From: Microbacterium memoriense | GTDB taxonomy: Bacteria; Actinomycetota; Actinomycetes; Actinomycetales; Microbacteriaceae | NCBI RefSeq assembly: GCF_025398275.1 | Contig: NZ_JAODOR010000011.1 | Span: forward strand, 248,001-312,000 | Reading direction: 5' to 3' | Length of the DNA: 64,000 nucleotides | Shown: positions 38,902 to 49,531 of the stretch, in pieces | Numbering within the stretch: position 1 is the stretch's first letter | Layout of the letters: every line of letters begins with the position of its first letter | Translations under genes and position numbers: made by a program | Notes under the pieces: model-generated | The model's database searches: none | What the model saw: only the letters and a program-made list of their open reading frames with translations | What the model was told of the DNA's origin: nothing

Positions 38902-40589
38902 CGCGTGCACGGTCCACCCCCGCCCTCGTGAGCCTCGGCATCCTGCTCACGGTCCTGTTGACGGCATGCGCGGGCCTGCCGACGGCCGGGCCCGTCAATG
39001 CCGGCCAGGCGGTCACCGAAGCCGAGACGGACGGCGACTTCGTTTTCATCCCGGATGGGCCGGCCACAGACGCGACTCCCCAGCAGATCGTCGAAGGTTT
39101 CATCGCCGCAGGCTCCGGCCCCCGCGGCAATTGGGACACGGCGAGGGAGTTCCTGGCGGGCGACTTCCGGCCGATCTGGAAGCCGCAGGCCGGCGTCACC
39201 GTCTATCGGCCGGGGGAACGGACCCTCACCGAGGTGGCGGACGACGAGTTTGTTCTGTCGGTCACACCCGTCGCCACGGTGGACGACACCGGGGCGCTCT
39301 CCACCGTCGGCGACGACGGCGAGATCCCGCTCGCGTTCACCCTGGCGCGACAAGCCGACGGTCAGTGGCGCATCACCGAGGCGGCCGACGGGATCGTCCT
39401 GGACCTCAACCGCTTCCGTGCCGTGTTCGGCAGCTACGCGCTCATGTTCTTCGACCCGATGTGGACCTATCTCATCCCCGATGAGCGATGGTTCCCGAAG
39501 ACCTACGCCGCGACGAGCATCGCTCAGGCGCTCGTCGACGGGGCGCCCAGCCCGTGGCTCGACGGCGCTGTCGCCACGTCGTTCGTCGACGGCGCGCGGC
39601 TGGCGCAGCCCGCGGTTCCCGTGCGGTCCGGGCGGGTCGCCGAGGTGTCGCTGGAGGAGGGGGCGCGATCCCTGGAGCCCACGGTGCTCAGTCGCATGCA
39701 GGCGCAACTCGAAGCGAGCCTGCTGACCGCGGGAATCACCGGAGTCGACATGTTCGTCGATGACCAGATGTTGGCCGCGGTGCCCGCTCCTGCCCGCTCG
39801 ACCCGGGTCGACACACGTCCGCTCGTGCGGACGGCCGAGGCCTTCGGCTTCCTGTCGGGGACCACCGTCGAGGAGATCGATGGACTCTCCGCCGCGCTGG
39901 TCGACACGGACGCTGTCCACATCGACGTCAACGCCGACCGTACGGCTGCGGCGGTCCTGGCCCCGGAGGGCGCGGTCCTGGAGGTGCGCGGCGACGGGAC
40001 CGAACTCGTGCTCGATAACCGGAGTGGATTGCTGGCGCCCTCGATCGATCCGTTCGGCTACATCTGGTCCGTCCCGGCCGAGGCGCCGACCGCGGTCTCC
40101 GCGATCGCTCCGGACGGCACCGTCTTCCAGATCGCGTCGGCATGGGCGGGCGCCCTCCGCATCGCATCGATGCGGGTGTCGCGCGATGGCACTCGGGTGG
40201 CAGCTATCGTCCGTGATGGCACGCGCGATGCACTGTGGGTCGCCGGCATCCTCCGCGATCGCAACGGGGTGCCCACAGCGCTCGGCGTCCCGGAAGCGAT
40301 GGCGGTGCTGCCGGGCACGGGCGTCCAGGTCGCATGGTCGGATGCCGGGACGCTCTCGGTCCTCTATGGCCTGGACGGTGCCACCTACCTGTGGGACCAG
40401 CCGCTCGGCGGCTTCGGCTCGTTCGTCCGCACGCCCGATGGTGTGACCACGGTCGCGGGCGGTAATCAGTCGGGGTCCGCTCGATTGCGTGACGCTGCGG
40501 GCGACCTCTATGTGCAGAGCGGCGTGAACTGGCAGCATCTCTCGGCCGGTGTGCTCGTCCTCGCGACGCAGCAAGGCTCGCCGCGCTGA
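38898..40589 (+). CDS. lpqB: Lipoprotein LpqB, MtrAB accessory factor
   Basis: A 563-residue exported lipoprotein that in mycobacteria binds the sensor part of MtrB and modulates signalling. The N-terminus has a signal peptide ending in the lipobox LLTAC, so Cys24 would be lipidated. A GerMN domain lies at about residues 200-320 (YAATSIAQALVDGAPSPWLD), followed by a beta-propeller-like LpqB C-terminal domain (VSAIAPDGTVFQIASAW and VAAIVRDGTRDALWVAGI). GGAGG lies six nt before ATG 38898, which overlaps the mtrB stop. Order mtrA-mtrB-lpqB is the classical one. Confidence 0.97.
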   Translation: MTRARSTPALVSLGILLTVLLTACAGLPTAGPVNAGQAVTEAETDGDFVFIPDGPATDATPQQIVEGFIAAGSGPRGNWDTAREFLAGDFRPIWKPQAGVTVYRPGERTLTEVADDEFVLSVTPVATVDDTGALSTVGDDGEIPLAFTLARQADGQWRITEAADGIVLDLNRFRAVFGSYALMFFDPMWTYLIPDERWFPKTYAATSIAQALVDGAPSPWLDGAVATSFVDGARLAQPAVPVRSGRVAEVSLEEGARSLEPTVLSRMQAQLEASLLTAGITGVDMFVDDQMLAAVPAPARSTRVDTRPLVRTAEAFGFLSGTTVEEIDGLSAALVDTDAVHIDVNADRTAAAVLAPEGAVLEVRGDGTELVLDNRSGLLAPSIDPFGYIWSVPAEAPTAVSAIAPDGTVFQIASAWAGALRIASMRVSRDGTRVAAIVRDGTRDALWVAGILRDRNGVPTALGVPEAMAVLPGTGVQVAWSDAGTLSVLYGLDGATYLWDQPLGGFGSFVRTPDGVTTVAGGNQSGSARLRDAAGDLYVQSGVNWQHLSAGVLVLATQQGSPR

Positions 40590-40680
40590 CTTCTCCTCCC
40601 CAGGCGGCGAGGGTGGAGAGTTGTCCACGGATGCCGGTGCCGCCGTTCCGCGGGGCACGCGCGTGCGGCACAGTCGGTGG

Positions 40681-41349
40681 ATGCCCCTCCTCCCGCGCGT
40701 GCACCAGGCGGTCGATGACGCGCTCGCCGAGGGACTCAGTCTCGTCTTCCCCACCTGGTGCGCGGGGTGTGATCAACCGGATGTGGCGTTGTGCGAGGCC
40801 TGTCGCCGCGAGTTGGCCTTCCACAGGCTGACGCGACGGCTCGACCGGATGCCGGTGATCAGCGCGGTGCGGTTCGACGGTGTCGCTGCCCGTGCCATCC
40901 GTGCGTTCAAAGAGGAGGGTCGCACGTCACTCGCGCGCACCCTCGGCCCGTTGCTCGCCACCGCCGCGGTCGAGGTCGGTGAGGCGGTCGTCGTGCCGGT
41001 GCCCTCGTCGCCCGCGGCGATGCGTCGACGGGGATACCCGATCGCCGAGCTGCTCGCACGCCGCGGGGGACTCCGCCCAGTGCGACTGCTGGCCAGCGTC
41101 GGCACGCCCGCCGATCAACGCGGACTCGGGCGGGGCGATCGAGAACGCAACGTCGCGGGGACGCTCCACGCGCGGGGTGTCGCGGGCCTGCGCGTCGTCG
41201 TCGTCGATGACGTCGTCACGACGGGCGCGACGCTGCGGGAAGCGGCGCGCGCGCTCGAGGCCAGCGGAGCCGTCGTGCTCGGTGCGGCGACGGTCGCCAC
41301 GACACTCCGAACGGCACCCATGGGTGACAGGAGGGGTCTGGATCGATAG
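40681..41349 (+). CDS. ComF-family phosphoribosyltransferase-like protein
   Basis: A 222-residue protein of the ComF/GntX family. An N-terminal zinc ribbon is formed by CAGCDQPDVALCEACR (C-x2-C...C-x2-C), and the type-I phosphoribosyltransferase fold carries VVVVDDVVTTGATLREAA, the PRPP loop. In competent bacteria ComF helps DNA uptake; in Actinobacteria the role is not established, and no other competence genes are here. ATG 40681 has GGTGG upstream; the frame extends further upstream without supporting signals. It keeps the lpqB-comF-hpf order known from M. tuberculosis (Rv3244c-Rv3242c-Rv3241c). Confidence 0.9.
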   Translation: MPLLPRVHQAVDDALAEGLSLVFPTWCAGCDQPDVALCEACRRELAFHRLTRRLDRMPVISAVRFDGVAARAIRAFKEEGRTSLARTLGPLLATAAVEVGEAVVVPVPSSPAAMRRRGYPIAELLARRGGLRPVRLLASVGTPADQRGLGRGDRERNVAGTLHARGVAGLRVVVVDDVVTTGATLREAARALEASGAVVLGAATVATTLRTAPMGDRRGLDR

Positions 41350-41372
41350 CGTGGGAATGACAAGGCGAACGA

Positions 41373-41410
41373 GGGTCCGCCCTTGACCGGGCGACCCGGA
41401 TACAAGGAGG
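41373..41410 (+). promoter_or_regulatory. hpf leader hairpin and strong Shine-Dalgarno
   Basis: GGGT-C-CGCCC (41373-41382) pairs with GGGCG-ACCC (41389-41397) around loop TTGACC, leaving one bulged C. AAGGAGG (41404-41410) follows 6 nt later and lies 6 nt before ATG 41417. The hairpin leaves the ribosome site free, but an extended structure could affect hpf translation. Confidence 0.45.
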
Positions 41411-41416
41411 TCAAGG

Positions 41417-42082
41417 ATGGAAACCAGCATCGTCGGCGTGGGAGTGAGCATCACAGATCGCTTCCGGACCGTGACCGAAGAAAAGTCCGCCCGCGTCGAG
41501 AATCTCGCACCGCGTGCGCAGAAACTCGACGTGAAGGTCACCCATCGGGCCTATCACAACGGCAACCGCGAAGAAGAGACCGTCGAGCTCACCGTCACCG
41601 GAAAGGGCCCCGTCGTCCGCGCGGAAGCGACCGACGGCGACAAGTTCGTCGCCCTCGACCTCGCGGTCGACAAGCTCGCCGAGCAGCTCCGGCGTGCAAA
41701 GGACAAGCGGGTGGACGCCCGCAACCACCCGCGCGGCGCGAAGCTCGACAAGGAGAGCGGATCGCTCCAGGGCATCGATGTCGAGCCCGCATCCGTCGAG
41801 GCGCTCCGCGCCGTCGCGACCGGGGAAGTCCCCATCGTCGCCTCCGGTGAAGATGACGAGGAGTACACCCCCGTCGTCATCCGCACCAAGAGCTTCGATG
41901 CCGAGTGGATGACCGTCGAGGAAGCGGTCGACCGGATGGAGCTCGTCGGACACGACTTCTTCCTGTTCATCGACGCACGTTCGGACCACCCGAGTGTCGT
42001 GTACCGCCGTAAGGGCTGGGACTACGGCGTCATCGGGCTCACGACCACCGCGGCACCCGGCACGGAGGAACTCGCTTCGTAA
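41417..42082 (+). CDS. hpf: Long-form ribosome hibernation-promoting factor
   Basis: Long HPF binds the 30S decoding region and drives 70S dimerisation into inactive 100S particles in stationary phase. The 221-residue protein has the N-terminal YfiA-like domain (IVGVGVSITDRFRTVTEEK, then AVDKLAEQLRRAKDKRVD). A linker and the C-terminal dimerisation domain follow (PVVIRTKSFDAEWMTVEEAV and HDFFLFIDARSDHPSVVYRRK). AAGGAGG precedes ATG 41417, one of the strongest ribosome sites in the window. In mycobacteria the next gene is secA1; here an opposite-strand group intervenes. A perfect-stem terminator follows 16 nt after the stop. Confidence 0.95.
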   Translation: METSIVGVGVSITDRFRTVTEEKSARVENLAPRAQKLDVKVTHRAYHNGNREEETVELTVTGKGPVVRAEATDGDKFVALDLAVDKLAEQLRRAKDKRVDARNHPRGAKLDKESGSLQGIDVEPASVEALRAVATGEVPIVASGEDDEEYTPVVIRTKSFDAEWMTVEEAVDRMELVGHDFFLFIDARSDHPSVVYRRKGWDYGVIGLTTTAAPGTEELAS

Positions 42083-42098
42083 CCGGCTGAGAATGACA

Positions 42099-42133
42099 GA
42101 AGGGCGGATGCTGCGGCATCCGCCCTTCCTTTC
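42099..42133 (+). terminator. hpf terminator
   Basis: GAAGGGCGGATGC (42099-42111) and GCATCCGCCCTTC (42116-42128) form a perfect 13-bp stem with loop TGCG, followed by CTTTCG. It lies between hpf and the convergent permease gene and can act in both directions. Confidence 0.9.
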
Positions 42134-42153
42134 GTTCGTGCCCCGTGAAAAGG

Positions 42154-43371
42154 TCAGAACCGGAGCGCGTCGATCACCTTCACGCGGACGGCCACGAGCG
42201 CGGGGAGGAATCCCGCGATCGCCCCGATCCCGACGGCCGCCGCGAGGGCGACCAGAGCGGCGTGCATCGGGAACGGCGGGTTGTCCTGGAGCGGGGTGAG
42301 CACCCCGAACGTGAAGAGCGCCCGCTGAACGATGATCGCCACGATGATCCCCACGACGCCCGCGACAGCGGTCGCCACGACGTTCTCGAGGAGCACCGTC
42401 GTGAAGATGCGCCCGCCGGTCGCGCCGAAGCTTCGCCGCACACCGATCTCGCGGATGCGCTGACGCATCGCGACGAGCTGGATGTTGACGAGGCCTAAGC
42501 CGCCGAGCAGGAGAACAAGACCGGCGATGACCCCTGTGGTCAGTTCGAAGATCTGCACCTGCGCCTGATTCTCGGGGCGGGATCCCCAGTCCGCGCGGCT
42601 GAGGGTGACCTCGACGTCCGGTCCCGCCGCCGCCCGCAACTGAGCGGCCAGCTCGGGTCCGATCTCGTTCACCCGATCGGGCCCGACCCAGACCTCCCAG
42701 GAGAGCGCGTCGCTGTCGGACAGGACTTCCGCACGGGCGAAGTAGGTGTCCGGCAGGAGCGTGATGAATTTCTGCGTGTCTCCGAGGTACTCCGCCGTGT
42801 TCACTCCGACGATCCGGTAGGTGCCGGCCAGGATCCCACCAATATCCAGCGACGGCGACGTCCCCAGGTTCGGCGACCCGAGAGCTTGCCAGAGGGCGTA
42901 GGAAACGACCACCGGGGGAGCCATCCACTCCGCATCGCCCGCGTCGAACCAGCGGCCCGCGGAGAGCGTGGTCCGGTGGATCACGGCGTAATCAGGGTCG
43001 GCGAGGCGAGTCTGCACGGGGCGCAGGTAGTCCGACATCTGCACCGAGACGGGTGTGGAGATCGAGTCGGCACGGCGCGTGACGTGCGCGAGATCGAACC
43101 GGTCGGCCGCGGTGCGCAGATCCGCATCGAGGCCCTCCCAGTCCATCGCGCCGCCGTCTGTGCGGTACGCACTGATGGCGATCGTCGCTTCCCGGCCGCC
43201 GTAGCGATCGGATTGCTCGATCGTCTGCTGCCGCATGTAGTCGCCGAGGGCGAGGACGGCGGCGATCGCGGCGACCGACACGGCGATGCCGATGAGGCTC
43301 AGGAGCACGCGCAACTTGTGATGGCGGAGCTCTGCCCAGGCCTCATTGAGTGCACCGACGAACCCGCTCAT
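42154..43371 (-). CDS. MacB/YknZ-type ABC transporter permease (FtsX-like)
   Basis: A 405-residue permease with four membrane helices: one near residues 20-45 (VLLSLIGIAVSVAAIAAVLAL) and three at the C-terminus (LTTGVIAGLVLLLGGLGLVN onward), enclosing a large extracytoplasmic domain of about 230 residues. The motif MRQRIREIGVRRSFGATGGRIF is the coupling segment of FtsX-like permeases. In Gram-positives such systems (YknXYZ in Bacillus) protect against toxic peptides or export a lipid-linked or secreted compound. Its ATG overlaps the upstream ATPase stop (ATGA). The three-gene group is on the opposite strand to hpf and secA. Confidence 0.92.
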   Translation of the reverse strand: MSGFVGALNEAWAELRHHKLRVLLSLIGIAVSVAAIAAVLALGDYMRQQTIEQSDRYGGREATIAISAYRTDGGAMDWEGLDADLRTAADRFDLAHVTRRADSISTPVSVQMSDYLRPVQTRLADPDYAVIHRTTLSAGRWFDAGDAEWMAPPVVVSYALWQALGSPNLGTSPSLDIGGILAGTYRIVGVNTAEYLGDTQKFITLLPDTYFARAEVLSDSDALSWEVWVGPDRVNEIGPELAAQLRAAAGPDVEVTLSRADWGSRPENQAQVQIFELTTGVIAGLVLLLGGLGLVNIQLVAMRQRIREIGVRRSFGATGGRIFTTVLLENVVATAVAGVVGIIVAIIVQRALFTFGVLTPLQDNPPFPMHAALVALAAAVGIGAIAGFLPALVAVRVKVIDALRF

Positions 43372-44144
43372 GCGGTGATCGCCGATCGTCGCGTCATCGG
43401 TGTCGGCGAGAGTGCGCCGAGCGCGGTCTCGCGCGACGCCGCGTCGAGGTCGACGCCCGTGAGGACCCCCGCTTCCAGCCGGTAGTGCCGGCGTGCGCGG
43501 GCAGCGACGTGCAGGTCGTGGGTGATGGTCACCAGTGCCGCCTCGGTTTCGGAGGCCACGTCATCCAGAAGAGCCATGATGGATGCACCGGTCTCGACAT
43601 CGAGGGCGCCCGTCGGCTCGTCGGCGAGGATCAGCGCCGGGCGGCGGACGAGCGCCCGCGCGATCGCGACCCTCTGCTGCTCACCGCCGGAGAGGCGCTC
43701 GGGCACGGAGTCGAGGCGATGGCCGAGCCCCACACGGTCGAGCATCTCTCGCGCGAGTTCCCGTCGGCGCCAGAACTGCTTTCCGCGGGCGTATCCGAGG
43801 GGCATCGCGACATTGTCCGTGGCAGTCCGCCCCGGGAGCAGATTGAACTGCTGGAAGACGAAGCCCACTTCGCGCCCCCGCATCCGGTCCAGCGCGCTGC
43901 GGCGCAGACGTTTTCCGGTGTCACGGAAGACCGGTTGCTCCCGGAACGAAACCTCACCCGATGACGGCAGGTCGAGCATGCCGAGGATGTTGAGGAGAGT
44001 CGACTTCCCCGAGCCGCTGCGCCCGACGATCGCGACGTGATCCCCGGCGGCGACCGAGAGGTCGACGCCGTGCAGGATGTCGAGCCGGGAGTCGTCCGGC
44101 AGAAGCACGTGCCGCGTGACCCCGCGCAGTTCGACGAGGCTCAC
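43368..44144 (-). CDS. MacB/LolD-type ABC transporter ATPase
   Basis: A 258-residue ATPase with Walker A GRSGSGKSTLLNILG, Q-loop GFVFQQFNLLPGRTATDNV, signature LSGGEQQRVAIARAL, Walker B LILADEPTGALD and H-loop THDLHVA. The phrase DRMRGREVGFVFQQ is typical of MacB/LolD/YknY proteins. The start is GTG 44144, overlapping the stop of the adaptor gene (GTGA); a longer frame upstream would run inside the adaptor gene and is not supported. It is translated together with the permease, giving the ATPase half of a split MacB. Confidence 0.94.
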   Translation of the reverse strand: MSLVELRGVTRHVLLPDDSRLDILHGVDLSVAAGDHVAIVGRSGSGKSTLLNILGMLDLPSSGEVSFREQPVFRDTGKRLRRSALDRMRGREVGFVFQQFNLLPGRTATDNVAMPLGYARGKQFWRRRELAREMLDRVGLGHRLDSVPERLSGGEQQRVAIARALVRRPALILADEPTGALDVETGASIMALLDDVASETEAALVTITHDLHVAARARRHYRLEAGVLTGVDLDAASRETALGALSPTPMTRRSAITA

Positions 44145-45067
44145 CAGCTCATCCCGGGATCTTCGCAGTACTGGCCGCCCGCGCCATCGTCGTAGCAGAC
44201 CGGCTCGTCGCCCGCGGTCGATCCCGGTGCGAACTGCCGGATCGTGTCGCCCTCGACGAGCCCCTCCGTGACCTGGACCTGCGTGCCGTCGGTGACGCCG
44301 AGCGCGATTGTGCGCTCTTCGGGCGTGCCCTCCGCGTCGACCCAGACGACGCCGGTGCCGGCTCCTCCTCGCACCGCCGTCGTAGGGATGACGAGAGCGT
44401 CGTCGGCCGCGCCCGCCTGCACGGCGAGCGTCGCCTTCAGGCCCGCGAACACCTGCTGGTCGGTCGGCACGGCGCACGCGACGCTCGTGGATCCGTCCTC
44501 TCCCACCTGCACGGCGAGCCCCGTGCACGTGAACGGGGCGGGCCCGCCTTGGATCGTCACTTCGGCATCGGTGGGTGCACCGACGAGTCGATAGAGCAAC
44601 ACGGGGTCAACGGTCCCCACGAGGTGATACCGGGCGGGAGTGAGCTTCGCCACCTCGATACCGAGGGAGACCGGCTGGCCCTTGACCAGCTCGAACGAGG
44701 TGATCTCGCCCGCCTCGGGCGCCACGATGTCGATGCTCTTCACGGGATACGTCTGCTTCACCGTCACGAGCACCTGGCCCGCGGCGACGGTTTGCCCCGA
44801 CGCGACGGCGACCGCCGTGATGGTTCCCTCGACCTGCGCGCGCACGATCACGTCGTCGTCGCGCGCGATCGTCGCATCGACGGAGAGCTCGTCAACGATG
44901 CTGCCGCGTTCGACCGTCACGGTGGGCGTCGTCACTTCGCCGCCGGGATTCAGCGCAGCGGCATCGACACGGTCGGGGAAGAAGGCCAGCTTGACGAGCG
45001 CGGCGGCGATGGCCGCGCAGACCAGAAGGAGAAAGAGCGGAAAGATCCAGCGACGCCAGACGAGCAT
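44141..45067 (-). CDS. Membrane-anchored HlyD/MacA-like adaptor
   Basis: A 308-residue protein with one N-terminal membrane helix (IFPLFLLLVCAAIAAALVKLAFF) followed by an extracytoplasmic adaptor. A lipoyl-like beta module is visible in IVRAQVEGTITAVAVASGQTV and VAPEAGEITSFELVKGQPV, then a beta-barrel part with ALVIPTTAVRGGAGTGVVWVD. A short tail with two Cys (PVCYDDGAGGQYC) may form a disulphide. There is no coiled-coil hairpin, so it is shorter than Gram-negative MacA and resembles YknX. ATG 45067 has GGAGG seven nt upstream. It heads the three-gene transporter operon. Confidence 0.88.
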   Translation of the reverse strand: MLVWRRWIFPLFLLLVCAAIAAALVKLAFFPDRVDAAALNPGGEVTTPTVTVERGSIVDELSVDATIARDDDVIVRAQVEGTITAVAVASGQTVAAGQVLVTVKQTYPVKSIDIVAPEAGEITSFELVKGQPVSLGIEVAKLTPARYHLVGTVDPVLLYRLVGAPTDAEVTIQGGPAPFTCTGLAVQVGEDGSTSVACAVPTDQQVFAGLKATLAVQAGAADDALVIPTTAVRGGAGTGVVWVDAEGTPEERTIALGVTDGTQVQVTEGLVEGDTIRQFAPGSTAGDEPVCYDDGAGGQYCEDPGMSW

Positions 45068-45095
45068 GGGACAACCTCCGTGGTGCGAGTGAACT

Positions 45096-45113
45096 ACCTC
45101 GAACCTAGGAGGT
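45096..45113 (-). promoter_or_regulatory. Putative promoter and operator of the adaptor-ABC operon
   Basis: On the minus strand TAGGTT (45107-45102) is a candidate -10 with a leader of about 28 nt carrying GGAGG. The hexamer lies inside an inverted repeat ACCTC (45096-45100) / GAGGT (45109-45113), so a repressor bound there would block initiation. The rest of 45068-45179 shows nothing clear. Confidence 0.35.
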
Positions 45114-45179
45114 GGAAACCGTCCGGCGTATCCGTCTCAAGGATGATTGGGGGATCACCCTGAGCGGCTCGGGGATGTG

Positions 45180-46508
45180 TCAGTCGAACATGCCGTCCAG
45201 CAGGCTGCCGATCACGAGGCCACCGAGGATGCCGCCCATCATGTCGCCGCCGCCACCGTTGCCGCGGCGCCCGCCGCCCTGCGGACCCCACCCGCCGTCG
45301 TTCGGGCGGGAGGAGTCGATGTCGCGCTGGGCGAGCTGCAGTGCCTCCGACGCCAGCTGGCCGCAGCGGCGCGCGTCGGCCAGTGCCTTCTCGCGGTCAT
45401 CCTCATCGATCGCGCCGCCGCCGGCGACAGCGGAGAGGTCGTGTCGGATGCGCTCCGCCTCAGCCAGGCGGGTGCGCGCGTCGGCGCCGATCCACCCGCG
45501 ATGGCCGGAGATGACGCTGCGGGCGACACCGAGTTGGCGGTCGGCGTCGTCGATCGCATGACGCACATGGGCTTCTGGCGGCGCCGGGTGCGCGGCCCGC
45601 TGGCGGGCCTTGGCGACGGCGGCGTCGAGAGTGCCGTTCGCTTCCCGCAGGGAGGTGAGCTCCAGGAACGGATCGGTCGGCGTCCCGGCGGGGGCGAGCG
45701 TGCTGAGCGCCTTCTCGAGCGCAACGCTCGCGGCGGCGACCTCGGGGACGTGTCGGAGATCGCGGGCCGTGACGATGTCCTCCCGCGAGTCGTCGACGAT
45801 CGCGGCGAGGGTGGAGGCCGCGCGGAGCGCCTCGACCTCGTACGCGTCGACGGCATCCAGAAGGGTCGTCGCGCGCCGTACCGCCTCCATCGCCGTCTCC
45901 AGCGCCAGGTTCGCCTGCTCACGTTGCCCCGACTGTCGACGCGCCTCGGAGATGTCCGAGCCGTGCGCCGCGAAGTCGATCAATTGGGTTGCTTCGGTCG
46001 GGTTTCCGGAGATCTTGCGGAGAGCCTCCGCCGAGTAGCGTCCGGCGAGCCGGGCGACGGTCGCTTCCGCTGCCGGCAGGCGGTCACGCAGCGTGACGAG
46101 GTCCTTGCGGATGCCCGCGATGATCTCCGGCGCTCGCCGGGCGCGCTCGATCGGTGCGGCGAGGGCTTCCGTCCGATCGTCGAGAAGCTCACCCGCCCAT
46201 TCGCAGAGCTGAAGGATCCGGGCGTTCCGGGTGCGCAGCTCTTCCGGGGTGTCGGGGATCTCATCGTGATTGAGCTGGTTGAGGTGGAAGGCCTCACCGA
46301 GATGCTGGCGGACGGCGGTCAACGCGGCGCGGAGATCGGCGGTCGCATCCCGCCCGAGTTCGATCTCGGCGAACATCAGCTCATCGGCTGTGCTGCGCAG
46401 ACGCTCGTCCGTCGCGACGAGCGCGGCGTCGGCCTGCCGGCCGAGTTCGGCGTCCTGCGCAGCGAGCTGCGCGCGTTCCTTCTTGCGGGTGCCCCAGATT
46501 CCGGCCAT
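45180..46508 (-). CDS. Uncharacterised helical/coiled-coil protein with Gly-rich C-terminus
   Basis: A 442-residue protein of unknown function. Residues 1-370 are strongly helical with heptad-like Ala/Leu/Arg/Glu patterns, such as [17 protein letters not shown] and [25 protein letters not shown], suggesting long coiled coils. The C-terminus changes to [20 protein letters not shown], then a short hydrophobic end [18 protein letters not shown]. It resembles the helical part of TPM-domain proteins, but no TPM domain or signal peptide is seen. Leaderless TAGGAT lies six nt before ATG 46508. It is divergent from secA. A membrane-surface scaffold is only a guess. Confidence 0.75.
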   Translation of the reverse strand: MAGIWGTRKKERAQLAAQDAELGRQADAALVATDERLRSTADELMFAEIELGRDATADLRAALTAVRQHLGEAFHLNQLNHDEIPDTPEELRTRNARILQLCEWAGELLDDRTEALAAPIERARRAPEIIAGIRKDLVTLRDRLPAAEATVARLAGRYSAEALRKISGNPTEATQLIDFAAHGSDISEARRQSGQREQANLALETAMEAVRRATTLLDAVDAYEVEALRAASTLAAIVDDSREDIVTARDLRHVPEVAAASVALEKALSTLAPAGTPTDPFLELTSLREANGTLDAAVAKARQRAAHPAPPEAHVRHAIDDADRQLGVARSVISGHRGWIGADARTRLAEAERIRHDLSAVAGGGAIDEDDREKALADARRCGQLASEALQLAQRDIDSSRPNDGGWGPQGGGRRGNGGGGDMMGGILGGLVIGSLLDGMFD

Positions 46509-46520
46509 AGGACGATCCTA
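46509..46520 (-). promoter_or_regulatory. Leaderless promoter -10 for the coiled-coil protein
   Basis: On the minus strand TAGGAT (46520-46515) is six nt before ATG 46508, and no ribosome site is present. Confidence 0.55.
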
Positions 46521-46606
46521 GGTCGGCATACGGCAGCGGTGTCGCGAGGCGAAGCGTCCACAGGACTTGTCCCGGCGACTCAGAGCACTCCAAGGTCACA
46601 GACCGA

Positions 46607-46648
46607 TAACATGAATGGGAATGCCCGCACGACGCCCGATGTCGTGCG
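46607..46648 (+). promoter_or_regulatory. Putative secA -10 and 5' leader hairpin
   Basis: TAACAT (46607-46612) is a candidate -10, leaving a leader of about 80 nt. CGCACGAC (46626-46633) and GTCGTGCG (46641-46648) form a perfect 8-bp stem with a 7-nt loop about 50 nt before the secA start. No T tract follows, so it is more likely a leader structure or protein site than a terminator. Confidence 0.4.
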
Positions 46649-46697
46649 CGGCACCGGCGATCTGCTGGAACGCTTTAGAAAAGTATGGAGAACCTCC

Positions 46698-49475
<2,778 letters not shown>

Positions 49476-49519
49476 CAGCGCAGGCCACGCGCGGTCGATT
49501 GGCACGGCCGGGGCGGGGA

Positions 49520-49531
49520 TATCCTGATCCG
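49520..49531 (+). promoter_or_regulatory. Leaderless promoter -10 for the aminotransferase
   Basis: TATCCT (49520-49525) lies six nt before ATG 49532; no Shine-Dalgarno is present. It separates this gene from secA transcription. Confidence 0.5.

Noticed and set aside
41353-41379. GGGAAT upstream of hpf as a SigR-type promoter
   Set aside because: At the required distance the sequence is CCG or CGC, not GTT.
46617-46643. GGGAAT upstream of secA as a SigR-type promoter
   Set aside because: The position 18 nt downstream reads GTC, one base off, and it lies in the leader hairpin. Too weak to claim.
45147-46697. A continuous upstream extension of the secA reading frame, giving a 1442-residue protein
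   Set aside because: It is antisense to the coiled-coil protein gene, secA homology starts at GTG 46698 with a ribosome site, and 925 residues is the normal SecA length.
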